This document shows, piece after piece, positions 20,174 to 30,760 of a stretch of 64,000 nucleotides of DNA (position 1 is its first letter; every line of letters begins with the position of its first letter). The stretch is taken from positions 4,634,501 to 4,698,500 of the forward strand of contig NZ_CP131914.1 of NCBI RefSeq assembly GCF_040529045.1. The letters run 5' to 3'. Position numbers and translations under genes: made by a program. The stretch comes from Xanthomonas indica. GTDB lineage: Bacteria; Pseudomonadota; Gammaproteobacteria; Xanthomonadales; Xanthomonadaceae. The notes beneath the pieces were generated by a model. It had not been told where the DNA came from and searched no databases. It worked only from the letters and a program-made list of their open reading frames with translations.

Positions 20174-21433
20174 CTAGGCCGGCAGCGGCGGCACCGGTGC
20201 GTCGGCCGCACGTTCGCGGTTCGCCACCACCAGGTGCTTGCGCATGCCCACCCACAGCGCCAGCGACAGCAGCGAGACCCCGCCCAGCAGCAGGAACGCC
20301 GCGCGATAGCCGAACGCCTGCGCGATCCAGCCGCCCAGCGCCGGGCTCAGCGCCGCGCCGACGCCCTGCATCGTCATCACCGCGCCCTGCCCCACGTTGA
20401 CCCGGCCCGTGCCCTGCAGCAGGTGCGCCACCAGCGCCGGCACCGCCACGCTCTGCAGGCCGGCGCCGACGCCATCGAGGATCTGCACCGGGAACACGCC
20501 CCAGGTATGGATGAAGCTGGCGGCGATCAGCCCGCGCAGCGGCAGCGCCAGGAAGGTCAGCAGCAGGACCCACCAGTGCCCGCGCACGCGGATCAGGCGC
20601 ATCGCCAGCAGCGAGACCAGCACCATGGTGGCCTGGGCGACGATGATGGTGGTGGCGGTCAGCGCGCTCGGATCGCCCTGGTGCGCGGCCACCACCGCCA
20701 TGCCGTACAGCGGCAGCATCGCCGCATTGCCGAGATGAAACAGCGCCAGCGCCGCGGCCAGCACCAGCAAGGGTTTGCAGGTCAGCAGCACCGACCAGCC
20801 GCTGACGTGGGCGCCGTCGGCATCCTCCTTCTCGGCCATGCCGCGCGCGGCACGGTGATCGATCGCATCGCGCGGAATCAGCAACACCGAGATAATCGCC
20901 AGCACGCCGAAGCAGCCGGTCAGCACGAACACCGCACCGAAGCCGAACTTCCAGCCGAGCACGCCGGCCAGCGCCGCGGCCACCACGTTGCCGGCATGGC
21001 TGCCGACCTGGTTGCGCGCGATCTGGTGATCGAAGCCGGCCTGCCGCACCAGGCCCAGGGTGATGCCGGACAACGCCGGCCCCAGTGCGGCGGCGGCAAG
21101 CGCGGTCATCACCTGCGCGGCGATGACGCCCGGCAGCGTCGGCGACCACCACAGCAGCGCCGAGGCCAGCAGGATCATGCTGCAGCCGACCACGACGATG
21201 CTGCGCTTGCGCTTGGTCGCATCGACCAGCGCGCCGCCTGGGGTGGTGGCGAGCATGCCGACGATGCCGCCGGCAGTCATCACCGAGCCGATCGCGCCCA
21301 GCGACCAGCCCTTGGATTGCAGGAACACGCTCAGGAACGGGCCGAGCCCGTCCTGCACGTCGGCCATGGTGAAGTTGAGCGCCTCCAGTGCGCGCGTGCC
21401 ACGCGGGCGCTGGCGCGTACCGGCGCCGCTCAT
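20174..21433 (-). CDS. MFS transporter
   Basis: A 419-residue carrier of the major facilitator superfamily with about 12 hydrophobic segments in two halves. The loop after segment 2 has GGALVDATKRKR, a variant of the family's loop 2-3 motif. The N-terminus FTMADVQDGLGPFLSVFLQ is shared by a group of proteobacterial MFS proteins of unknown substrate. The start MSGAGTRQRPRG is chosen because the extra residues from a further upstream ATG look unlike protein; no strong ribosome binding site supports either. The gene converges with cysG, with stops 3 bases apart. Efflux of a small compound is the usual guess, but nothing in the context names a substrate. Confidence 0.85.
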   Translation of the reverse strand: MSGAGTRQRPRGTRALEALNFTMADVQDGLGPFLSVFLQSKGWSLGAIGSVMTAGGIVGMLATTPGGALVDATKRKRSIVVVGCSMILLASALLWWSPTLPGVIAAQVMTALAAAALGPALSGITLGLVRQAGFDHQIARNQVGSHAGNVVAAALAGVLGWKFGFGAVFVLTGCFGVLAIISVLLIPRDAIDHRAARGMAEKEDADGAHVSGWSVLLTCKPLLVLAAALALFHLGNAAMLPLYGMAVVAAHQGDPSALTATTIIVAQATMVLVSLLAMRLIRVRGHWWVLLLTFLALPLRGLIAASFIHTWGVFPVQILDGVGAGLQSVAVPALVAHLLQGTGRVNVGQGAVMTMQGVGAALSPALGGWIAQAFGYRAAFLLLGGVSLLSLALWVGMRKHLVVANRERAADAPVPPLPA

Positions 21434-21583
21434 GCGCGCACCGCCAGCGACGCCGACAGCGGCATGGACAGGAAAGCGTGGTGCTGCGCAAGTGCGACAG
21501 GCGGCATGACGGTGTCCTGGAGGAGCGGAGGGAAACACGGGCGCGGCGGTGGCCAGGGGCGCACCGCCGCGACGACGCGGGAC

Positions 21584-22267
21584 TCAGTGGGACTTCGGCT
21601 TGGGCTTCGGTTTCGCCTTGGGCCCATGCTTCGGCGCAGCATCATCCGCATGCGCGTGCAACGGCTTGTGATGAGGCTTGGGCGGCTTCGGCTTTGACGG
21701 CAACGGCTGCAACGTCGCGTCGCTCGCCCCCAGCGCCTGCGCATGCAGCACCTGGCCATGCGCGGACTCCAGCCGCTCGCCCTGCGCCGCCAGCGGCTTG
21801 CCGGCGGCCAACCAATGCGCCTGTTCCGGCACCGCGTGCGGCGGGAAGCGCACGATCAGCCCATCCTCCAGCAGCGCGCCATGCACCTGCCCGTGCGGGC
21901 CGTGCAGCAGCCGCGCGATGGTGCCGGCGTGATGCACCGCATCCTGCGCGGGCTTGGGCTTGGCCGGCGGCTTCGGCTTGGGCGTGTGCGGCCCGGCATG
22001 CGGGCCTTCGTCGACGATGCGGTCGGCCCCGTCCGGGTCGATCGCCAGCGCTACCAGCACGTCGGCGCCGCGCGGCTTGAGCCCGCGCACGCCGAGGTCG
22101 GCGCCGGGACGCAGCGCCTTCAGCAGTTGCGCCGACAGGTGCGGCGGGGTGTGCACTTCGGTGCCATCGTCGAACAGCAGGCCGTCGACGTCGGCCTTGG
22201 GGTTGAGCAGGAACCGCGCGAGCGTGCCGCGGGTTTCCGGCAGGGAATCGGGATCGACCCAATGCAT
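21584..22267 (-). CDS. Hypothetical protein with duplicated OB-like repeat and Lys/Pro tail
   Basis: A 227-residue protein without signal peptide. It contains two copies of a domain of about 75 residues: TLARFLLNPKADVDGLLFDD... and TIARLLHGPHGQVHGALLED..., each followed by a PPH motif. They are separated by a linker rich in Pro and Lys, and the C-terminal 40 residues are almost only Lys, Pro and His. I do not know a named family. The next gene upstream encodes a clear paralogue with the same two repeats and a signal peptide. The His/Lys-rich tail could bind polyanions or metal, but that is speculation. The gap of 98 bases to the paralogue would permit one transcript. Confidence 0.75.
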   Translation of the reverse strand: MHWVDPDSLPETRGTLARFLLNPKADVDGLLFDDGTEVHTPPHLSAQLLKALRPGADLGVRGLKPRGADVLVALAIDPDGADRIVDEGPHAGPHTPKPKPPAKPKPAQDAVHHAGTIARLLHGPHGQVHGALLEDGLIVRFPPHAVPEQAHWLAAGKPLAAQGERLESAHGQVLHAQALGASDATLQPLPSKPKPPKPHHKPLHAHADDAAPKHGPKAKPKPKPKSH

Positions 22268-22365
22268 TGCATTCTCCAGACGAACAAGGGGGGATGCCGG
22301 CGGGGGCCGGCAGCGCCCGCCGCGAACGGCGGACGCATGGGGTCAAGCGTGCGCGACGGACCGGA

Positions 22366-23157
22366 TCAGCCAGCCGCCGGCGGCGGCGGGGGCGGATTCG
22401 CCGGCGCACCCGGGGCGCCGGCCGGCGGCGGCGGAGCGGCCGGCGGCGCAGGCGGCGCCGGCGGTGCGAACACTTCGTGCTGCGAGCTGCGATCGCGGCC
22501 CAGATGGGTCGCTTCCAGCGAACGCCCGATCATGGTCACCACGCCGAAGCCGCTGACGCTCAACGGCGCGCCGACGCGCAACAGATCGGGGTACTGCTGC
22601 GCCACGTGCGGCGGCATCCGCACGATGGTGCCGTCGCTGAGCAGCACGCCGCCGGTCTCGCCACGCGGGCCGTAGATCAGGCGGTCGATGCGGCCATCCG
22701 CCTGCAGCGGCGTCAGTGCCGGCGGAGCCGGAGGCGCCGGCGGCGGCGTCGCCGGATTCGGCGGACGGTCGACCACCTGCTTGCCGCTGCGGCGATCGGT
22801 GACGGTGTAGGCCTGCAGCACCGCCAGGTCGCCGAGACGGTAGCCCTGCACGTTCACCGCGTCGCCGCGGCGCACGGCGGCCTGCAGGTCGGCCGACAGA
22901 TGCGGCGGGAATCCGACCTGGGTGCCGTTGGTCAGCCAGAAGCCATCGACATCGCCATTGGGGTTGAGCATGAACCGCTCCACCGTGCCATCGATGCCGA
23001 CGGGGGTGGCGGCCACCGGGGGCACCCCGGGCGCGCCAGGAGCACCGGGAGCACCCGGAGGCGGAGCCGGCGGCGGCGGCGGCGGAACCTGGGCGACGGC
23101 AGTGGCAGCGGCGGTGGCCAACACCAGGGACAGAGCGAGTGCGCTACGACGGATCAT
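22366..23157 (-). CDS. Exported proline-rich protein, paralogue of the next gene
   Basis: A 263-residue protein starting MIRRSALALSLVLATAAA, a clear signal peptide ending at AVAQ. A Pro/Gly/Ala-rich stretch follows, then repeat one (GTVERFMLNPNGDVDGFWL, PPHLSADL), a Pro-rich linker, repeat two (GRIDRLIYGPRGETGGVLL, PPHVAQQYP) and a Pro-rich tail. The repeats look like small beta barrels. The downstream gene has the same plan without the signal, so the pair arose by tandem duplication. The start is supported by AGGAGA at 7 bases. An AT-rich stretch at 23220-23253 is the likely promoter. The function is unknown; an envelope location is expected. Confidence 0.8.
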   Translation of the reverse strand: MIRRSALALSLVLATAAATAVAQVPPPPPPAPPPGAPGAPGAPGVPPVAATPVGIDGTVERFMLNPNGDVDGFWLTNGTQVGFPPHLSADLQAAVRRGDAVNVQGYRLGDLAVLQAYTVTDRRSGKQVVDRPPNPATPPPAPPAPPALTPLQADGRIDRLIYGPRGETGGVLLSDGTIVRMPPHVAQQYPDLLRVGAPLSVSGFGVVTMIGRSLEATHLGRDRSSQHEVFAPPAPPAPPAAPPPPAGAPGAPANPPPPPPAAG

Positions 23158-23217
23158 GGACGTTCTCCTGAGCGGCAAGGGGGAGCCGCTCGCAGGAGAG
23201 GTAATGCAGAGGTCGTG

Positions 23218-23256
23218 CCAACTTTTAATCCTTTGATATTTAAGCAAATATTGCGC
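23218..23256 (-). promoter_or_regulatory. AT-rich promoter candidate for the proline-rich pair
   Basis: This short island (CCAACTTTTAATCCTTTGATATTTAAGC on the plus strand around 23218-23245, read here in parts) is strongly AT-rich in otherwise GC-rich DNA. It lies about 60-100 bases upstream of the exported proline-rich gene on the same strand. No consensus -35/-10 pair can be fixed. Confidence 0.35.
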
Positions 23257-23278
23257 CGCCCTGACCTCGTCGGCGTCT

Positions 23279-23327
23279 CCATTCCATCCACACCTGTCCG
23301 CTTTGCGGACAGGTGTGGATGGAATGG
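23279..23327. repeat. Perfect 23-bp inverted repeat with 3-base loop
   Basis: The arms 23279-23301 and 23305-23327 are exact reverse complements around the loop TTT; the core is CACCTGTCCGC/GCGGACAGGTG. On RNA this would be a very stable hairpin on either strand. It lies between the sigma-54 regulator's stop and the promoter of the proline-rich pair, so it is well placed to end the upstream transcript, though no U-run follows. It could also be a mobile palindromic unit. Confidence 0.9.
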
Positions 23328-23417
23328 GATTGGGAGTCGGGATTGGGGATTCGCAACAGCGACGGACATCCGGCGGCGCGCGCTTTGACGAATCCCCAAT
23401 CCCCAATCCCCAATCCC
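23326..23417. repeat. GGGATTGGGGATTC inverted repeat pair
   Basis: GGGATTGGGAGTCGGGATTG... at 23326-23353 faces several tandem CCCCAAT units at 23389-23417 (GAATCCCCAATCCCCAATCC). Similar stretches are common between genes in xanthomonads; another copy is at about 33594-33622. The pair directly adjoins the perfect hairpin and the regulator's stop codon. Confidence 0.75.
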
Positions 23418-23436
23418 GCGGCGCGCCGGCGCGCCG

Positions 23437-26198
<2,762 letters not shown>

Positions 26199-26342
26199 GG
26201 CCTACCTTGGGCGCACGGGAGGAGTGGAACGAACCGCGGGGATCGTAACCGGGACACCGCGGGGCCGCGACTCACCGCGGCCACCACACCGTCGCGCGCG
26301 TTCGCATCCGTGTGGCGCGGCGCTCCGACTGCAGGGTCACGC

Positions 26343-28067
26343 TCAGCGCAGATTGGTCTTGACCAGCTCCAGCACCTCGTCGCCGCGCCCGCTCATGACC
26401 GCGCGCAGCAGGTACAGGCCCATGCCCTTGGCCTGTTCCAGCTTGATCGCCGGCGGGATCGCCAGTTCCTGGCTGGCCACGCGCACGTCCACCAGCGCCG
26501 GCCCGGGATGCGCGAACGCCTCGCGCAGGGCGGGCTCCAGTTGCGCCGATTCGTCCACGCGCAGGCCCAGGATGCCCATGGCGTTGCTCATCGCGGCGAA
26601 GTCCGGATTGCTCAGGTCGGTGCCGGTATCCAGATAGCCGGCCGACTTCATTTCCATCGCCACGAAGCCGAGCGAGCCGTTGTTGTAGACCACCACCTTC
26701 ACCGGCAGGCCGAGCTGGGCCAGAGTGATGAAGTCGCCCATCAGCATGGTGAAGCCGCCATCGCCGGATAGCGAGATCACCTGCCGGCGCGGGAACTGCG
26801 CCTGTGCGCCCAACGCCTGCGGCATCGCATTGGCCATCGAGCCGTGGTTGAACGACCCGAGCAGGCGGCGCTGGCCGTTCATGGTCAGGTAGCGCGCCGC
26901 CCACACCGTCGGCGTGCCGACGTCGCAGGTGAAGATGGCATCGGCATCGGCCAGTGCATCGACCATGCGGGTGACGAACTGCGGATGCAGCGGCTCGCCG
27001 GGCGCCGAGGCCACCGCCAGATCGTCCAGCCCCTCGCGGGCCTTGCGGTAGTGGGCGAGCGACTTCTCCAGGAACCCGCGGTCCTCGCGCCGCTGCAACC
27101 GCGGCAGCAGCGTGGCGATGGTCTCGCGCACGTCGGCGGCGATGCCCAGCTGCAACGGCGTGCGCCGGCCCAGCGCGGCGGGGTCGTTGTCGACCTGCAC
27201 GATGGTGGCGTCCTTGGGATAGAACTGCCGATACGGGAAATCGGTGCCGAGCATCAGCAGGGTGTCGCAGTTGAGCATGGCCTGATAGCCGGAGCTGAAG
27301 CCGATCAGGCCGGTCATGCCGACGTCGAAGGGGTTGTCCCACTCCACGTGCTCCTTGCCGCGCAGTGCATGCACGATCGGCGCACCGAGCGCGTCGGCCA
27401 GCGCCACCACCTCGTCGTGCGCGCCGGCGCAGCCGCTGCCGCACAGCAAGGTGGTGGCCTTGCTCGCCTGCAGCAGATCGGCCAGCTTGGCCACGTCGGC
27501 GTCGGCCGGCAGGATGCGCGGCGTGGCCAGCGCCGGCCACGTCGTCGGCGCGCCCTTGGGCATTTCCTGCAGGGCCACGTCGCCGGGAATCACCACCACC
27601 GCCACGCCGCGGCGCAGGATCGCCGTGCGCATCGCGCGCTGCAGCACCTCCGGCATCTGCGCCGGATTGGTCACCAGTTCGACGTAGTGGCTGCACTCGC
27701 GGAACAGCTCCTGCGGGTGGGTTTCCTGGAAATAGCTCAGGCCGATCTCCGAGGACGGGATGTGCGCAGCGATCGCCAGCACCGGCTGGTGACTGCGGTG
27801 GCAGTCGAACAGGCCATTGATCAGGTGCAGGTTGCCGGGGCCGCAACTGCCGGCGCAGACCGCGAGCTTGCCGCTGACCGCGGCTTCCGCGCCGGCGGCG
27901 AAGGCAGCCACTTCCTCGTGGCGTACGTGCATCCACTCGATGCTGTCCATCTGCCGCAGCGCATCGGTCAGGCCGTTGAGGCTGTCGCCGGTGACGCCCC
28001 AGATCCGCTCCACGCCCGCGCTGTGCAGGGTTTCGGCGAGCAGGCGGGCCATGGTCTGCTTGGACAT
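26343..28067 (-). CDS. poxB: Pyruvate:quinone oxidoreductase PoxB-like
   Basis: A 574-residue thiamine-diphosphate and FAD enzyme. PoxB oxidises pyruvate to acetate and CO2 and passes electrons to ubiquinone at the inner membrane. The N-terminal ThDP-Pyr domain has [10 protein letters not shown] and the catalytic Glu in [11 protein letters not shown]; the central domain has FAD-type features; the C-terminal ThDP-PP domain shows [14 protein letters not shown] and [13 protein letters not shown]. The C-terminus corresponds to the membrane-binding tail of E. coli PoxB. The gene stands alone, with 144 bases between its stop and the sensor kinase start. A perfect 22-bp palindrome lies 67 bases upstream of its start. 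Confidence 0.9.
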   Translation of the reverse strand: MSKQTMARLLAETLHSAGVERIWGVTGDSLNGLTDALRQMDSIEWMHVRHEEVAAFAAGAEAAVSGKLAVCAGSCGPGNLHLINGLFDCHRSHQPVLAIAAHIPSSEIGLSYFQETHPQELFRECSHYVELVTNPAQMPEVLQRAMRTAILRRGVAVVVIPGDVALQEMPKGAPTTWPALATPRILPADADVAKLADLLQASKATTLLCGSGCAGAHDEVVALADALGAPIVHALRGKEHVEWDNPFDVGMTGLIGFSSGYQAMLNCDTLLMLGTDFPYRQFYPKDATIVQVDNDPAALGRRTPLQLGIAADVRETIATLLPRLQRREDRGFLEKSLAHYRKAREGLDDLAVASAPGEPLHPQFVTRMVDALADADAIFTCDVGTPTVWAARYLTMNGQRRLLGSFNHGSMANAMPQALGAQAQFPRRQVISLSGDGGFTMLMGDFITLAQLGLPVKVVVYNNGSLGFVAMEMKSAGYLDTGTDLSNPDFAAMSNAMGILGLRVDESAQLEPALREAFAHPGPALVDVRVASQELAIPPAIKLEQAKGMGLYLLRAVMSGRGDEVLELVKTNLR

Positions 28068-28133
28068 ACGCGCTTATCTCCGGGTGGGGAGGCGCATGGT
28101 CGCACCGTGCGCGTTACCGACACGTGGCGCCGA

Positions 28134-28155
28134 CGGCAAGCGCATGCGCTTGCCG
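28134..28155. promoter_or_regulatory. Perfect 22-bp palindrome upstream of poxB
   Basis: The sequence is its own reverse complement, centred on GCGCATGCGC with arms GGCAAG/CTTGCC, without loop. It lies upstream of poxB and downstream of the stop of the small gene read in the same direction. It is either a dimeric regulator's operator for poxB or the end-of-transcript structure of the small gene. No T-run follows, which favours an operator slightly. Confidence 0.5.
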
Positions 28156-28180
28156 AACGCGTGTTCAGCGCGCGGTGCGG

Positions 28181-28525
28181 CTAATCTTCGCCGCGTGCAG
28201 CGGCAGGATCGCGCGCCGCGTCGCCCGCCTCATCCTCGTGATAGGTACCGGGCGTGGCGGCCTTGCCGTGGGCGCCGCCCGCATGCTCGCCGGTGGCGCC
28301 ATAGGTGCCGGCCTGGCCGAGGTTGGGCTGGCTGCGCCCGCTGCGGTCCTCTCCGTGGTCCTGCGGTGTCCGTGCCTGCGGCGGCGGCATCGGCTGCGAC
28401 GGCACGTCGCGGTCGCGACCGCGCGGCACGCCGCTGTCGGAGGCAACATCATCGCCTTGCGTGCCGCGGTAGGCGGCCTGGCGGACATCGTGCGTGCCGG
28501 TGGGAGATGGGGTGCGCTGGGCCAT
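28181..28525 (-). CDS. Hydrophilic hypothetical protein, 114 aa
   Basis: A Gly-, Pro-, Asp- and Gln-rich protein (MAQRTPSPTGTHDVRQAAYRG...) without hydrophobic segment or cysteine; it is probably disordered. I know no family. The start is well supported by AGGAG 7 bases upstream of the ATG, which is the main reason to call it a gene. Composition resembles the small stress-related, desiccation-type proteins that are common near catalase and yciF genes in xanthomonads, but that parallel is weak. It is transcribed in the same direction as poxB. Confidence 0.6.
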   Translation of the reverse strand: MAQRTPSPTGTHDVRQAAYRGTQGDDVASDSGVPRGRDRDVPSQPMPPPQARTPQDHGEDRSGRSQPNLGQAGTYGATGEHAGGAHGKAATPGTYHEDEAGDAARDPAAARGED

Positions 28526-28722
28526 GACGGTCTCCTGCAGAAGCGGGTGAGCGCGTCACGCTAGGCCGGCCGCCGTTAGCCAGGGCACAAGGCGCGATGA
28601 AGGCCGCGCGAGCAGCAGCTCTATTGCCGACCGGTGGCACCACGCCGCACGCACGCAGCGTGCACACGTGCGCCACCTGCGCTGGCCGACGCTGGCGCTT
28701 CCTTCCGCACTGGAGCCCTGCG

Positions 28723-28950
28723 ATGTCCGGTCTACTCTGGAAACTTGCGCTGGCCGGCACGGCCTATGCCGCCTTCCGCGCCTATCGCCGTCAGACCCAA
28801 TCTCCCCTCTCCGACACGGCCGCGTCCATGCCCTCTGCCGAACCCGACGAGGGCCGCGCCACGCCGCCGCACGGCGACACCCTGCAGGCCGCCGAGCGCG
28901 CGTCGACCACCGCCGCGACCGACGACCCGGACGGCGCCGTCCCGGCCTGA
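28723..28950 (+). CDS. Small membrane-anchored hypothetical protein, 75 aa
   Basis: The protein begins MSGLLWKLALAGTAYAAFRAYRR, a single hydrophobic segment followed by positive charge, then a hydrophilic, acidic tail of about 50 residues. It looks like an inner-membrane anchored small protein with a cytosolic tail. The start is preceded by TGGAG at 8 bases. It is divergent from the hydrophilic 114-residue gene. No family is recognised. Confidence 0.6.
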   Translation: MSGLLWKLALAGTAYAAFRAYRRQTQSPLSDTAASMPSAEPDEGRATPPHGDTLQAAERASTTAATDDPDGAVPA

Positions 28951-29026
28951 TCCTGCGACGCGCAGCGGCGTGTCGCGCGTACTGCCGACACGCCGCTCCT
29001 GCCAGTGGCAGCCGCGCGGGCGCCAG

Positions 29027-29458
29027 TCAGTCCTTGGGGCGATCGTGGGTCTCGCGGCCGTCGCCGTGGCGGGCGTTGCGCGCACGTAGAGCCTCGCCTG
29101 CCTTGCGCGCCAATGCCTCGTATTGGCGGCGGATCTCTTCCAGCCGCTTCTCGTCCAGTTCTTCCAGATCCAGCAGTTCGTTGTTGGCCTTGGCGCTGAC
29201 CCGGATGAGTTCGTCGAGCTTGATCTGCATCGCCGCGGTGTCGGCGTTCTGGGTGTGCTGGATCAGGAACACCATCAGGAAGGTGATGATGGTGGTGCCG
29301 GTGTTGATGACCAGTTGCCAGGTGTCGTTGAAGCCGAACACCGGCCCGCTGATGCCCCAGATCAGCACGATCGCCACGGCGATGCAGAACGTCCATGGCG
29401 TGCCGGCCGCATAGGACGCCTTCTTGGCGACGACATTGAACAGCTTGGCAGGTTTCAT
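29027..29458 (-). CDS. Low-affinity iron permease family protein
   Basis: A 143-residue membrane protein. Two hydrophobic helices (about residues 20-40 and 50-67, WTFCIAVAIVLIWGISGPV and WQLVINTGTTIITFLMVFL) are followed by QHTQNADTAAMQIKLDELIR, the recognisable signature of the bacterial branch of the low-affinity iron permease family (PF04120). The C-terminal half is a charged, coiled-coil-like helix. The family name comes from yeast Fet4; iron transport by these short bacterial forms has not been shown to my knowledge. It stands alone between the small membrane protein and the desaturase. Confidence 0.85.
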   Translation of the reverse strand: MKPAKLFNVVAKKASYAAGTPWTFCIAVAIVLIWGISGPVFGFNDTWQLVINTGTTIITFLMVFLIQHTQNADTAAMQIKLDELIRVSAKANNELLDLEELDEKRLEEIRRQYEALARKAGEALRARNARHGDGRETHDRPKD

Positions 29459-29576
29459 CGCAGGCCCTCGCACAACGGGAGATGCCTGTAACGCCGTCGC
29501 CGGCATGTGCAGGCGACCAGGATGATCTGCAGCGCGCCGTGAGCGAGACGTGCACATCGCGCCAGCGCCAAGCCAA

Positions 29577-29608
29577 CGCAAAAGGCGGGGTTTCCCCCGC
29601 CTTTTGCG
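29577..29608. terminator. Bidirectional hairpin terminator
   Basis: A perfect 14-bp stem, CGCAAAAGGCGGGG / CCCCGCCTTTTGCG, around the loop TTTC. Because the stem ends in AAAA/TTTT, either strand produces a GC-rich stem followed by a short U-run. It lies 17 bases beyond the desaturase stop on the reverse strand, so it is the natural end of the desaturase-reductase transcript. Confidence 0.85.
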
Positions 29609-29624
29609 ATTCCTGCCTTGGCGC

Positions 29625-30749
29625 TCAGCCGGCCTGTTGCGTCGCCGCCCGCAGCGCGCGCGCCGGGCGCGGCCGGCTCGGGAAGGCATGGCGCAGGATC
29701 CGCCACACCACCTGGCCGAACTGCCGCGGCAGCGAACCGGTGTTGTAGTGCTGGCCGTAGCGCGCGCAGATCTCGCGCACCTGCACCGCCAGCGCCGCGT
29801 AGCGGTTGGCCGGCACGTCCGGGAAGAAGTGGTGTTCGATCTGGTGGCTGAGGTTGCCCGACAGCACGTTCAGCAGCTTGCCGCCGGCCAGGTTGGACGA
29901 ACCGCGCAGCTGCCGCAGGTACCAGTGCCCGCGCGACTCGTTCTTGATCGACTCCTTGGGGAAGGTCTCGGCGTCGGCGGTGAAGTGGCCGCAGAAGATG
30001 ATCACGAAGGTCCAGATGCTGCGCAGCACGTTGGCGGCCAGGTTGCCCAGCAGCACCGGCAGGAAGAACGGGCCGGCCAGGGCCGGGAACAGGATGTAGT
30101 CCTTGAAGATCTGCCGGCCCATCTTGCGCCCGACCGGCAGGAACGTGCGCTTCAATTCGCCGCGCTTCATCTTGCCGGCCAGCCAGCGGCCCAGGCGCAG
30201 GTCCTGGATCGCCACGCCCCATTCGAACAGCAGCGCGAACACCACCGCGATGAACGGCTGCGCCAGGTAGAACGGGCGCCAGCGCTGCTCGGGGAAGATG
30301 CGCAGCAGGCCATAGCCGATGTCGTCGTCCATGCCGCGCACGTTGGTGTAGGTGTGGTGCTTGAAGTTGTGCGTCTTGCGCCAGTTGTCGCCGGTGGCGA
30401 CGATGTCCCATTCGTAGGTGTTGCCGTTCAGATGCGCATCGCCCATCCAGTCGTACTGGCCGTGCATCACGTTGTGGCCCAACTCCATGTTTTCCAGGAT
30501 CTTGGACAGGGTCAGCAGCAGCACGCCGGCAATCCACGCCGGCACCAGCACGCTGTGCACGAAGGCGCCCAGGAACAGCAGCGCGCGGCCGGCCACGCCG
30601 GTGTAGCGCACCGCGGCGACGATGCGGCGGATGTAGCGCGCGTCGCGCGCGCCCAGGTCGGCCAGGGTGCGCGTGCGCAGCGCGTCCAGTTCGTCGCCGA
30701 AGGCCTGCAGTTCGGCCGGGGTGAGTGCGCGGTTGCGGGGAGCGGCCAT
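29625..30749 (-). CDS. Membrane fatty acid desaturase
   Basis: A 374-residue integral-membrane desaturase with the three histidine boxes of the family: HNVMH (92-96), HNFKHH (127-132) and HQIEHHFFPD near residue 315. These bind the di-iron centre. Such enzymes insert a cis double bond into acyl chains of phospholipids or acyl-CoA, with O2 and electrons from a ferredoxin reductase. The next gene upstream, only 11 bases away, encodes exactly such a reductase, and a FabR-type repressor is divergent from both. The start MAAPRNRALTPAE has GAAGGA upstream; an upstream in-frame ATG would overlap the reductase gene. Confidence 0.92.
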   Translation of the reverse strand: MAAPRNRALTPAELQAFGDELDALRTRTLADLGARDARYIRRIVAAVRYTGVAGRALLFLGAFVHSVLVPAWIAGVLLLTLSKILENMELGHNVMHGQYDWMGDAHLNGNTYEWDIVATGDNWRKTHNFKHHTYTNVRGMDDDIGYGLLRIFPEQRWRPFYLAQPFIAVVFALLFEWGVAIQDLRLGRWLAGKMKRGELKRTFLPVGRKMGRQIFKDYILFPALAGPFFLPVLLGNLAANVLRSIWTFVIIFCGHFTADAETFPKESIKNESRGHWYLRQLRGSSNLAGGKLLNVLSGNLSHQIEHHFFPDVPANRYAALAVQVREICARYGQHYNTGSLPRQFGQVVWRILRHAFPSRPRPARALRAATQQAG

Positions 30750-30760
30750 GGGGGAGTCCT

